From NCBI GenBank assembly GCA_024762675.1, contig JANTGZ010000003.1:1-62565 (forward strand): a stretch of DNA of 62,565 nt, given 5' to 3'. The notes under the pieces were generated by a model. It saw nothing but the letters and a program-made list of their open reading frames with translations. It was not told where the DNA came from and did not search any database. The translations under genes and the position numbers were made by a program. Source of the DNA: Thermodesulfobacteriota bacterium. GTDB lineage: Bacteria > Desulfobacterota > Anaeroferrophillalia > Anaeroferrophillales > Tharpellaceae. Of this stretch, positions 46,968-54,862 are shown piece by piece (position 1 is the first letter of the stretch; each line of letters begins with the position of its first letter).

Positions 46968-48350
46968 ATGACAGACAGCCGCATAAACATGGGTGAAGGG
47001 AGGGTCTTTACTGTCCTTTTGCGCCTCGGTGCGCCGGCCATGGTCTCGATGTTTTTTTCGACCCTCTATGCCCTGGTCGATACAATTTTCGTCGCCAAAC
47101 TCGGAACCATTCCCTTGGCAGCCATGTCTTTGGCCGTGCCGTTATTCTTTGTCGCCATGTCTCTAAGCAAAGGTGTGGCGGTCGGGACTCTGACAACAAT
47201 GAGTCACGCCCGAGGCCACGGGGATCACGAACAGGCCCAAAAAATCGCCAAGGCGGCTTACCCGCTTACCTTTCTCTTAATCAGCGTTTTATTATTACTG
47301 ACTTTCCGAACCTTCAACCAACCACTTTTTGCCCTCTTTGATAAAGATCCAAAACTTCTAAGCGAAGCCGCCGTCTATACCCGCTGGCTGGCCTTTAGTT
47401 TCCCTTTCATCGGTTTTGCGATGCTCTGCGAAGCCATCTTTTTCAGCTATGGCGACACCAAAACCCCGATGCTGGCGATGATCGCCGGCAATCTTCTCAA
47501 TATGGTTCTTGATCCGCTCCTGATTTTCAGCTGTGGACTGGGAGTGGAAGGAGCTTCACTGGCCTCACTGCTAGGCTGGGCTTTGTCGGGCGCTATTATG
47601 TGGCGCGCTCTCACGAATAAGGGCTTCGACTGTCCCGGTCTGAAATTTTCTCGTAAGCATTTTAAAACCTGGTCCCAAATCGCTATATTGGGAGCCCCGG
47701 TCACCTTATCGATGCTGATTATCCCGATTTCAACTGCGGCTCTCAATTACCTCCTTGCGGATTTTGGTCCAGCCTATGTCGGGGCCTGGAATTTGAGTTA
47801 CAGAATCGAGCAAATGGTGGTTTTGCCACTATATGGTCTCTCCGGTGCCTTGATCACATTTACCGGATTCAATCTCGGCTTTCAACGTTTAGACCGTATC
47901 ATCGACGGATGTAAAGCAGCGCTGCTCGGCTGTTACATCCTCGTCATTCCAACCATCATTATTTTCTGGTTTCAAGCCGATGAACTGATTGAGATTTTCA
48001 AACCCTCCCCGGAGGTGTTGGAGCATGCCATCTTCGCGCTCAAAATCGCCGGTCTCGGCTATCTCTTTGCTCCTTTTGAACTGATCATGACAAGTCTGTC
48101 ACAAGGAATCAAACAACCGAAATACTCGCTCCTGATCAATTGTCTACGCCTATTGGTTCTAAGGGTTCCATTGGCTCTGTTTTTTTCAAAAATTTGGGAC
48201 GGCCACGGAATCTACATAAGCCATCCCGTCTCTTTAACCATCTCCGGTTTGGTCAGCTTCATAATCTTGCGCCATCTTTTAAGGCAATGGCCTGAAAAAG
48301 AGGAAATACTAGACAAAAAGCCACAATCAGAACTTATTCAGGAAGTATAA
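46968..48350 (+). CDS. MATE-family exporter
   Basis: A 460-residue MATE protein with the two six-helix halves. The start region PAMVSMFFSTLYALVDTIFV is typical. It is only distantly like the exporter at 39298. The next gene, a GNAT-type protein, begins 10 bp after its stop, and an amine oxidase follows, so it may export a product made by these enzymes. Toxin or drug export is the alternative. Confidence 0.85.
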   Translation: MTDSRINMGEGRVFTVLLRLGAPAMVSMFFSTLYALVDTIFVAKLGTIPLAAMSLAVPLFFVAMSLSKGVAVGTLTTMSHARGHGDHEQAQKIAKAAYPLTFLLISVLLLLTFRTFNQPLFALFDKDPKLLSEAAVYTRWLAFSFPFIGFAMLCEAIFFSYGDTKTPMLAMIAGNLLNMVLDPLLIFSCGLGVEGASLASLLGWALSGAIMWRALTNKGFDCPGLKFSRKHFKTWSQIAILGAPVTLSMLIIPISTAALNYLLADFGPAYVGAWNLSYRIEQMVVLPLYGLSGALITFTGFNLGFQRLDRIIDGCKAALLGCYILVIPTIIIFWFQADELIEIFKPSPEVLEHAIFALKIAGLGYLFAPFELIMTSLSQGIKQPKYSLLINCLRLLVLRVPLALFFSKIWDGHGIYISHPVSLTISGLVSFIILRHLLRQWPEKEEILDKKPQSELIQEV

Positions 48351-48360
48351 ATTAGCCATT

Positions 48361-49401
48361 ATGACTACAGGAGATAATCAACAAAAAAATGATCTCATTG
48401 AGCCGGAACAGGATTGGAAAATAGATCTTTTTAAACCCGAAGATGCCGAAGGTGTCGCTCTCCTGTTTCGCTCGGTCTACGGTGCCGGATATCCGATTAG
48501 GGCCTATGTCGAAGCCGATCTTCTTAGAGCTGAAAATGCTGCCGGCCGTATCATCTCCAGCGTCGCCAGAACCACGAATGGTGATATCGTCGGTCATAAC
48601 GCCCTTTATCAGAGTGCTCCTTACAAAAAGATCTATGAAGCCGGTGCCGGTCTTGTTCATAAAGAGTATCGCGGCGGACACGGTATTTTCAGCGAAATGG
48701 TCGCCCATAACATTGAGGTTGGAAAAACCCGTTTCGGGGTAGAACTGGTCTACGGCGAAGCTGTCTGCAACCATGTTTTCTCTCAAAGACTCGGTCATAA
48801 TCTTGGCTTGATAACCCAAGCAATCGAAATCGACCTGATGCCGGCGGCGGCTTACGACAAGGAGCAGAGCGCCCGGGGACGGGTTTCAACAACGCTTAAT
48901 TTCAAAACCCTGAAACCACATCCTCATACGGTTTTTCTGCCCCCGCTTTATGAACAACAGTTACGATTTATCTATGATTCAATGGATGATCAACGAAACC
49001 TCACCCTTGCCGATCAGGCCCTGCCTCTTAAAATAAAGACTCAACTTAAAACCGAGGTTTTCAGTTTTGCCGGGATCGCGAGAATCGCCGTCATCGTATC
49101 CGGCAGTGATCTCGTTGAAACCTTAAAAAATGAAGAACAACGCCTGCAAAAAGAGGGAGTTGAAATTCTTCAGGTCTGGCTCAAACTGGCTTCCCCCGAT
49201 GTCGGTGCTGCCATCGTCTGCTTAAAAGAGTCAGGTTATTTCCTGGGCGGCGTCCTGCCCCGCTGGTTCGATGAGGACGGTCTACTGATGCAGAAGATCA
49301 AAGGAGAACCCAACTGGGAGGGGATGCAGATTCATTTTGATAACGACCGCAAGCTCGTTGAGCTGGTTCGAGACGACTGGCAAAACTCTAAAAAAAATTA
49401 A
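48361..49401 (+). CDS. double-GNAT acetyltransferase-like protein
   Basis: 346 residues. The N-terminal GNAT domain (about residues 20-165) has the acetyl-CoA loop region GLVHKEYRGGHGIFSEM (pyrophosphate-binding RGGHG). A second, weaker half (about 220-345) ends in the same pattern as the fusion protein at 44113. It therefore probably acylates an amine with acetyl-CoA or a related thioester. The close spacing to MATE and amine oxidase genes suggests one transcript. Confidence 0.7.
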   Translation: MTTGDNQQKNDLIEPEQDWKIDLFKPEDAEGVALLFRSVYGAGYPIRAYVEADLLRAENAAGRIISSVARTTNGDIVGHNALYQSAPYKKIYEAGAGLVHKEYRGGHGIFSEMVAHNIEVGKTRFGVELVYGEAVCNHVFSQRLGHNLGLITQAIEIDLMPAAAYDKEQSARGRVSTTLNFKTLKPHPHTVFLPPLYEQQLRFIYDSMDDQRNLTLADQALPLKIKTQLKTEVFSFAGIARIAVIVSGSDLVETLKNEEQRLQKEGVEILQVWLKLASPDVGAAIVCLKESGYFLGGVLPRWFDEDGLLMQKIKGEPNWEGMQIHFDNDRKLVELVRDDWQNSKKN

Positions 49402-49413
49402 CGGAAACTCAAC

Positions 49414-50511
49414 ATGACCACAGAAACCATTGACACCCTGATTATCGGAGGTGGCCTCAGCGGTATCTATGCCGCCTATCTTCTGGCTCAAAGAGATGAA
49501 TCTTTTGTCCTTCTCGAAGCCCGGGAACGTCTCGGCGGCAGGGTTTTGAGCCCCGAATATGAGAATTTTTTTTCTGATCTCGGCCCTTCGTGGTACTGGC
49601 CTGATATTCACCCGAAAATGGCACAGCTTATTGAGGAGCTCGACCTTAAAGGTTTTCGCCAGTATGAAGAAGGTTACGGCCGTTTTCAACGCCCCAACGG
49701 GGAGGTCCAGACAGTCAGTGGCTACGCGACAGAACCCCTCTCCTGGCGCCTGCAAGGCGGCATGATGGCCCTGATCACAAAACTCTGCAAAAAGATCCCT
49801 GAAAATGCCACCAAACTCAACCACCCGGTCTGCCACATCGAAAAAACGGGTAGTGAAGCTTTTGTCAGCGTCGGCGAGCTGGAAAGAGAACCCTGGACCC
49901 GATTCAGAGCCAAAAAAATAATTCTCGCCCTGCCCCCGCGGCTTGCCGCCTCAACTATTCTCTTTACCCCCGACCTGCCTGACAACCTGACTCAGGCGAT
50001 GCTTAAAATCGGCACCTGGATGGCAGGCCAGGCTAAATTTACCGCCCTCTATGAAAAACCTTTCTGGCGCCAGGCAAAACTCTCGGGACAGGCCTTCAGC
50101 CAGCGCGGGCCCATGGGCGAACTCCACGATGCCTCAAACAACGGACAAGGCCCCTTCGGGCTGACCGGTTTTGTCGGTATCCCGGCAGCCCAACGCAGCC
50201 ATCAACAACAGCTCATAAAGGCAATCCTCTTCCAGCTTGAACTCATCTACGGTAAACCAGCAGGCCAGCCAACAACCCTTTTCTATAGAGATTGGGCTCA
50301 CGAACAGTTTACCGCCACCAAACTCGACCAACCCCCAATGTATGAACACCCAATCTATTCCCCCCCGGCCCGGCAAACCTCATTCTGGGACGGCATCATC
50401 CATTTCGCCGGCACTGAAACGGCCACCAAAAACGGCGGCTACCTCGAAGGTGCCCTGGGCGCCGCCGAACGAGCCGTGGTACTACAAACAACCAAGTTAA
50501 CTCGCATTTAA
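49414..50511 (+). CDS. flavin-dependent amine oxidase-family protein
   Basis: A 365-residue FAD-binding protein with GGGLSGIYAAYLL, the ribose acid LLEARERLGGR and the C-terminal second FAD motif (FAGTETATKNGGYLEGAL). It is shorter than most monoamine oxidases but contains the full FAD core. It lies 12 bp after the GNAT gene. A role in oxidising an amine or desaturating a small molecule is plausible. Its position at the end of the module, just before hipBA, suggests it ends the transcript. Confidence 0.8.
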   Translation: MTTETIDTLIIGGGLSGIYAAYLLAQRDESFVLLEARERLGGRVLSPEYENFFSDLGPSWYWPDIHPKMAQLIEELDLKGFRQYEEGYGRFQRPNGEVQTVSGYATEPLSWRLQGGMMALITKLCKKIPENATKLNHPVCHIEKTGSEAFVSVGELEREPWTRFRAKKIILALPPRLAASTILFTPDLPDNLTQAMLKIGTWMAGQAKFTALYEKPFWRQAKLSGQAFSQRGPMGELHDASNNGQGPFGLTGFVGIPAAQRSHQQQLIKAILFQLELIYGKPAGQPTTLFYRDWAHEQFTATKLDQPPMYEHPIYSPPARQTSFWDGIIHFAGTETATKNGGYLEGALGAAERAVVLQTTKLTRI

Positions 50512-50545
50512 TTGCGAATTAACACAATAAAAAAGCATTTTTCGT

Positions 50546-50641
50546 CAATTTTGTCGACTTATAACGTCACAAGCAATATAAAACTTGCAAATCGCAATGA
50601 ATGTCGATATAGTCGACTTATAAGCATACAACTCGACAAAA
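50546..50641 (+). promoter_or_regulatory. hipBA operator array
   Basis: TGTCGACTTATAA occurs at 50552-50564, and GTCGACTTATAA again at 50612-50623. The second copy is part of the inverted repeat GTCGA-N5-TCGAC (50603-50617). TTTTGTCGA (50549-50557) recurs inverted as TCGACAAAA at 50633-50641, just before the hipB start. Several HipB-binding sites in the promoter region fit cooperative autorepression. Confidence 0.6.
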
Positions 50642-50650
50642 GAAACGACT

Positions 50651-51001
50651 ATGGATATTTCAAACACATTGACAGATGGTGCTATTCTTGCCGAAACCGG
50701 AAAACGGATTGCGCAGCGTCGACTTGAACTTCAGTTGACCCAGGCGGAGATGGCAAAAGAGGCCGGCATCTCCAAGCGTACGGTTGAGCGAATTGAAGCC
50801 GGAGGCTCGGCCCAGATGTCGACGATTATCCGGATATTACGAGTCCTTGATCTTTTGCCGGGTCTTGACCACCTGATCCCCGAACCCGGCCCCAGGCCTA
50901 TAGATCTGCTTAAACTAAAAGGTAAAGTGCGGCAACGGGCCTCGTCAAGCCGAAAGCCTGATCAAGCCAACAAAAAATGGTCCTGGGGTGACGACAAATG
51001 A
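50651..51001 (+). CDS. hipB: HipB-like XRE-family antitoxin
   Basis: A 116-residue DNA-binding protein with a helix-turn-helix at about residues 20-75 (LTQAEMAKEAGISKRTVERI). It should neutralise the HipA kinase and repress its own operon through the repeated operators upstream. Its C-terminal part is basic. The stop overlaps the hipA start (ATGA), standard for this toxin-antitoxin class. Confidence 0.85.
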   Translation: MDISNTLTDGAILAETGKRIAQRRLELQLTQAEMAKEAGISKRTVERIEAGGSAQMSTIIRILRVLDLLPGLDHLIPEPGPRPIDLLKLKGKVRQRASSSRKPDQANKKWSWGDDK

Positions 51002-52317
51002 GCACGGTTGCCGAGGTTAGACTCTGGGGCCGCACCATTGGCGCAGTTTCCATTGTTGAGGGTGCTGATCTTGCCGCCTTTGAGTACGATCCGAGCTTTG
51101 CCAAAAGCGGCATTGAGATCTCGCCCATCATGATGCCGCTCTCCAACAGGGTCTACTCCTTCCCTGAACTATCACAAAAAACCTTCCACGGCCTGCCTGG
51201 ACTACTGGCGGACTCGCTCCCCGACAAGTTCGGAAATGCTCTTATTGACGCCTGGCTCGCGACCCAGGGACGGAGTCCGGAATCGTTTAATGCCGTCGAA
51301 CGCCTATGCTATACCGGCACACGCGGTATGGGGGCGCTGGAGTTTGCTCCGGCAACCGGGCCTAAAGTCCGGCAGGCCACCAGCATTCACATTGATAAGC
51401 TGGTCGATCTCGCAGCGGAGGTCCTAACCCAGCGCCACAATCTGAAGGCTTCATTTGCAGACAAAAACCGAGAGCGGGCTCTAAAGGATATTCTCAAAGT
51501 CGGCACTTCAGCCGGCGGAGCTCGGGCAAAAGCAGTAATTGCCTGGAATAGATCGACCAATGAAGTTCGCTCAGGGCAACTTCCGGCGGATAAGGGGTTT
51601 GAACACTGGCTGATCAAATTTGATGGCGTCAGCGGTAATCGTGACAAGGAACTCGATGACCCAAAAGGTTACGGCCTCATCGAATATGCCTACGCAAAAA
51701 TGGCAAGCGACGCCGGAATAACTATGAGCGAATGCCGAATTTTCACAGAAAATGATAGAGATCACTTTATGACACGGCGTTTTGACCGCCTTGCCGGCGG
51801 AGAAAAACTCCACATGCAGTCACTTTGCGCAATGGCCCACTACGATTATAATCTCGCCGGGGCTTACGCTTACGAACAGGCACTTCTCATTATCAGAGAA
51901 CTCGGCCTGCCAATGAGTGCGATTGAAGAGATGTTTAGGCGTATGGTCTTTAATATCAGCGCCCGCAATCAGGATGATCATGTCAAAAATATCGCCTTCT
52001 TAATGGACAAAACCGGCGCCTGGTCTCTTGCACCTGCTTTTGACATGACTTACAGCTTTAATCCTGCCGGAGCCTGGACGGCCAACCATCAGATGTCAAT
52101 GAACGGTAAACGTGACGGTTTCAAACTGGAAGATTTCAAAGCTTGCGCAAAAGCCGCCTCAATGAAACGCGGACGTGCACAAACAATTGTCAACGAAGTG
52201 CTCGAAACGGTCTCACGCTGGCAAGAATATGCTGACGAAGCAGGAGTTTCCGGAAATTTACGTGACCGGATTCAGAAGACTCTACGGATGAGAGAATTAG
52301 GAATGAAAAATTCTTAA
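50998..52317 (+). CDS. hipA: HipA-family serine/threonine kinase toxin
   Basis: A 439-residue full-length HipA. It has an N-terminal subdomain (residues 1-110), the P-loop with the autophosphorylated serine (VGTSAGGAR, 168-176, S171), catalytic N324-Q-D326-D327-H328 and the metal aspartate D349 in APAFDMTYS. HipA kinases phosphorylate a translation factor (glutamyl-tRNA synthetase in E. coli) and arrest growth. All key residues are present, so the toxin is probably active. Coupled to hipB by a 4-bp overlap. Confidence 0.9.
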   Translation: MSTVAEVRLWGRTIGAVSIVEGADLAAFEYDPSFAKSGIEISPIMMPLSNRVYSFPELSQKTFHGLPGLLADSLPDKFGNALIDAWLATQGRSPESFNAVERLCYTGTRGMGALEFAPATGPKVRQATSIHIDKLVDLAAEVLTQRHNLKASFADKNRERALKDILKVGTSAGGARAKAVIAWNRSTNEVRSGQLPADKGFEHWLIKFDGVSGNRDKELDDPKGYGLIEYAYAKMASDAGITMSECRIFTENDRDHFMTRRFDRLAGGEKLHMQSLCAMAHYDYNLAGAYAYEQALLIIRELGLPMSAIEEMFRRMVFNISARNQDDHVKNIAFLMDKTGAWSLAPAFDMTYSFNPAGAWTANHQMSMNGKRDGFKLEDFKACAKAASMKRGRAQTIVNEVLETVSRWQEYADEAGVSGNLRDRIQKTLRMRELGMKNS

Positions 52318-52342
52318 TTACATAATTTAGGGAGGATGGCTG

Positions 52343-53209
52343 ATGTCTGATAACGGTAAGGTTAAAACCCTGGAGTGGATTGAGAAAAAGATTGTCGATT
52401 TTGTTAAAAATTCGCCGGAAAACTCTCTAAAAAACGATGAAAACAGACCGGCTTGGGGCACTCCTTTAGTCGCTTTTGCCCGTGGTGATGACGCTCTCTT
52501 TAGCGAACAGAAAAAAGATATCGGGCCATTTTACTGGACGCCACCGGAACTATTCGAGCTGGCTTACCCTGAACTTACAATTGCCGACGATGAACTCGCG
52601 GTAATCTCCTGGATACTGCCACAAACCCGCTTAACCCGGCAGGCCCATCGCCACGAGAAGTCTCTCCCGGCTGAAGCCTGGAGTCGAGCCCGGCTTTATG
52701 GCGAACAGTTTAATGAACTTTTGCGCTCAAAAATTGTTGAGTGGCTCCGAGAGGCTGATATTCCAGCGGTTGCGCCATTACAGCTTCCGCAGTGGCAGTG
52801 GCAGGAATCCAAACGTTACGGGTTCGCTTCAAACTGGTCTGAGCGTCATACCGCTTATATCGCCGGCCTCGGCACCTTCGGCCTCAGTGACGGCCTGATT
52901 ACACCAGCCGGTAAAGCGATGCGCTGCGGTTCGGTGGTTGCCCGTCTGCCGGTAGCCCCGGCAGAGCGACCTTACACCAAATATAACGCCTACTGTCTCT
53001 TCTACAGCCAAGGTACCTGCGGCAAGTGCATTGAACGTTGCCCGGCCGAAGCAATCAACCATTCGGGCCACGACAAAAAACGTTGCGCTGCCTATATCGG
53101 TGAAATAACCTCACCCTATGTAGAAAAGAGCCTGGGTGAACCGGTCAGCAGCTGCGGCCTCTGTCAGGTCGCCATCCCCTGTGAAGCCGGCATTCCGCAA
53201 CAAAAATAG
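52343..53209 (+). CDS. epoxyqueuosine-reductase-like Fe-S protein
   Basis: 288 residues. The C-terminal part carries two iron-sulfur motifs: CGKCIERCPAEAI preceded by YCLFYSQGTC, and a second set with C-A-A-Y, CGLCQ and PCEAGIP, as in QueG-like and corrinoid-activating proteins. Residues 150-230 contain the AGLGTFGLSDGLITPAGKAMR segment of that family. It lacks the whole QueG N-terminal arrangement, so queuosine synthesis is not assured; a redox role is safe. A GGGAGG site precedes ATG 52343. It may be read through from hipA, 25 bp away. Confidence 0.75.
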   Translation: MSDNGKVKTLEWIEKKIVDFVKNSPENSLKNDENRPAWGTPLVAFARGDDALFSEQKKDIGPFYWTPPELFELAYPELTIADDELAVISWILPQTRLTRQAHRHEKSLPAEAWSRARLYGEQFNELLRSKIVEWLREADIPAVAPLQLPQWQWQESKRYGFASNWSERHTAYIAGLGTFGLSDGLITPAGKAMRCGSVVARLPVAPAERPYTKYNAYCLFYSQGTCGKCIERCPAEAINHSGHDKKRCAAYIGEITSPYVEKSLGEPVSSCGLCQVAIPCEAGIPQQK

Positions 53210-53471
53210 TGCAAAAGCAAGAACTGATCGTTGGAATACCGGCCCTTGGAATGTTTTAAACTTTGTGCCTTTGTGCCTTGATAGCTTTACAAAGTAAAGC
53301 CGGATATTTACGGAGCCTACTTAAATGAAGATCTATTACTTGATCTATGGCATCTTTTACATGAAATATTCTGCCTTAAAATTGCGGCTTTTGATGGCTC
53401 GGTCGCGGAGTTTTTCCAAGAGCAAAGCGCCCGGGGTTTACTTGAAAGTTTAATGTCGAAAATCAACATCT
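53210..53471. repeat. intergenic region with CTTTGTGCC-type repeat
   Basis: 262 bp without a convincing gene. CTTTGTGCCTTTGTGCCTTG (53262-53281) is a near-tandem repeat of the sort also seen, with CTTTGCGCC units, at about 44059-44097. AAGTAAAGCCGG (53292-53303) with ACGGAG six bases later recalls the sigma-28-like blocks at 742 and 8959. A 42-codon frame from 53325 has no support. Confidence 0.4.
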
Positions 53472-54329
53472 TCAAGGCAGATAGATTTGACTAGGTACAC
53501 CTTCTCGGGCGGCCTCGGCCCGCTGTCTGACGCGATCATATATAGCCGTCAAGTCCGCCTCGATAGCATTCTCGGGACAGAGGCGCATACAGTTAAAACA
53601 GAGGATGCAGTGCTCCGCAAAAACCGGCCAGGGGGTCAGTGTCAATGCCGCAACCGGACATTGGGCGACGCACTCGCCGCATTGCGTACAAACATCTTCG
53701 TTCACAGTTCGTTGCGGAAGAATTCCTTTAGCAATCTGAAGATTGAGTTTAAGCATATCCTCCACCATGGGGCGTGGTTGATATTCGAGGATTGCGGGAA
53801 GCAGTAGCAGAGGTTCCGGTAAACCCAGATTTTTCTCCACCCCATCCACCAATTCCTCAAGCAGACGGTCATCTGCTGCATTTGGATGACCTAAGCCCAC
53901 CGGATTTTCCAGTTGCCACATCAACGAATGGACCGCCAAGATCTTGGCTGCTGCAATCACGCCATAACCCCGCGCTGCCAGAGCAGCCCCCATCTCTTCC
54001 AGAGCCAACCCACTGGTTGCGCCACCCCAGGTTGCAAAGGGCACTGCGTAGCTTTGATTTTTTGCCGGCAAACGCTCTATAAGATCCACAATCAACGGCA
54101 GTGCATGGGATGCGTAAACCGGTGAACCGATAAAAACAGATACTTTTCCTTCGGTCTCAGCCAAGTTACGCAGTACCTGAGTCAGCTGTTTCTCATCTTT
54201 GCCGATTTCACAAACCGTCACTTCCCGTTTGCCCAGTTTAAGTTTGCTCTCGATAACTTTAGCTGCATGCCGAGTCGTTCCGGCCGGAGAGCAGTAGAAG
54301 ATAAAACTTTTGAACGTTGTTTCAGCCAT
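53472..54329 (-). CDS. EFR1-type flavodoxin/ferredoxin fusion
   Basis: 285 residues. The N-terminal 160 form a flavodoxin-like domain (FYCSPAGTTRHAAKVIE for the FMN phosphate, then FIGSPVYASHALP and FATWGGATSG). The C-terminal 85 carry two [4Fe-4S] motifs, CTQCGECVAQCP and CILCFNCMRLCP. Such EFR1 proteins pass electrons in anaerobes and often serve unspecified reductases. It has its own promoter region, beyond a strong terminator of the small upstream gene. Confidence 0.85.
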   Translation of the reverse strand: MAETTFKSFIFYCSPAGTTRHAAKVIESKLKLGKREVTVCEIGKDEKQLTQVLRNLAETEGKVSVFIGSPVYASHALPLIVDLIERLPAKNQSYAVPFATWGGATSGLALEEMGAALAARGYGVIAAAKILAVHSLMWQLENPVGLGHPNAADDRLLEELVDGVEKNLGLPEPLLLLPAILEYQPRPMVEDMLKLNLQIAKGILPQRTVNEDVCTQCGECVAQCPVAALTLTPWPVFAEHCILCFNCMRLCPENAIEADLTAIYDRVRQRAEAAREGVPSQIYLP

Positions 54330-54384
54330 TTTCCGGAAACCTCATGAGCGTCTAAGTTAATAAAAAATATTTCGGTGACAATAC

Positions 54385-54425
54385 CAAGAAAAGGGGTTGC
54401 AAACTTATTGCGACCCCTTTTCTTG
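54385..54425 (-). terminator. very strong hairpin terminator after the small secreted peptide gene
   Basis: CAAGAAAAGGGGT (54385-54397) and ACCCCTTTTCTTG (54413-54425) form a perfect 13-bp stem. The stem continues by a G-T pair and GCAA/TTGC to a loop of about five bases. It lies 70 bp after the stop of the small peptide gene and before the EFR1-type gene. The shape can work on either strand. Confidence 0.7.
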
Positions 54426-54497
54426 CCTAATGATTTTAAAACCGTTTCAATAGTCGAAAGACATGCTGAGAAAAGATAACAAAAAGACCGCCCTTAA

Positions 54498-54659
54498 TCA
54501 CTTCCAAAACGGATTTTCGTCATCCCATTGCCACATGTGAGCATCGCCTTTAGCTTTTTCACCACGAACCTTGTGGGTGCACTGGCCGCCGCCGGCGAAA
54601 GCCAGAGAAGTAACAGCCAGCATTGCCATAACCAGCATAAGTACTAAAACTTTTTTCAT
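54498..54659 (-). CDS. 53-residue secreted peptide of unknown function
   Basis: I do not recognise it. It has a clear signal peptide (MKKVLVLMLVMAMLAVTSLA, cut near FA-GGG), leaving about 30 residues with one cysteine, two histidines and three tryptophans. GGGGAGGG six bases before the ATG is an exceptionally strong ribosome-binding site, and a powerful terminator follows. These signs point to a highly expressed small periplasmic protein; Cys, His and Trp could bind a metal or heme. The ATG at 54659 is clearly preferred to an upstream in-frame start. Confidence 0.75.
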   Translation of the reverse strand: MKKVLVLMLVMAMLAVTSLAFAGGGQCTHKVRGEKAKGDAHMWQWDDENPFWK

Positions 54660-54801
54660 CTTGAACCCTCCCCATCTAGATCTAAAGGTTATGTTACCAG
54701 GTGTCGAGTCCAAATAATCGCAATAATTGTGCCACGACCCAGCTAGCACAATATCCTGAATTATAGCCCAAGTTCTAAAAAAAGCCTTCGACGAAAGTGT
54801 T

Positions 54802-54827
54802 TTTTATCGACAATTTTGTCGATAAAA
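54802..54827. promoter_or_regulatory. 12-bp inverted repeat sharing a hip-operator core
   Basis: TTTTATCGACAA, two T, then TTGTCGATAAAA is a perfect palindrome. It includes CAATTTTGTCGA, identical to 50546-50557 in the hip operator region. It lies about 150 bp upstream of the minus-strand small peptide gene and after the ligase gene. It may be an additional HipB site, or a terminator without the usual U-tract. Confidence 0.4.
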
Positions 54828-54862
54828 TTGTTAGGCTGGGATAACCGAAAATATTAAAACTA

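Noticed and set aside
50512..50727. 71-residue frame ahead of hipB
   Set aside because: It covers the operator array and the start of hipB in another frame and lacks a ribosome-binding site.
53325..53453. 42-codon frame in the gap before the EFR1-type gene
   Set aside because: No recognisable domain and no conserved features; upstream sequence is repeat-like.
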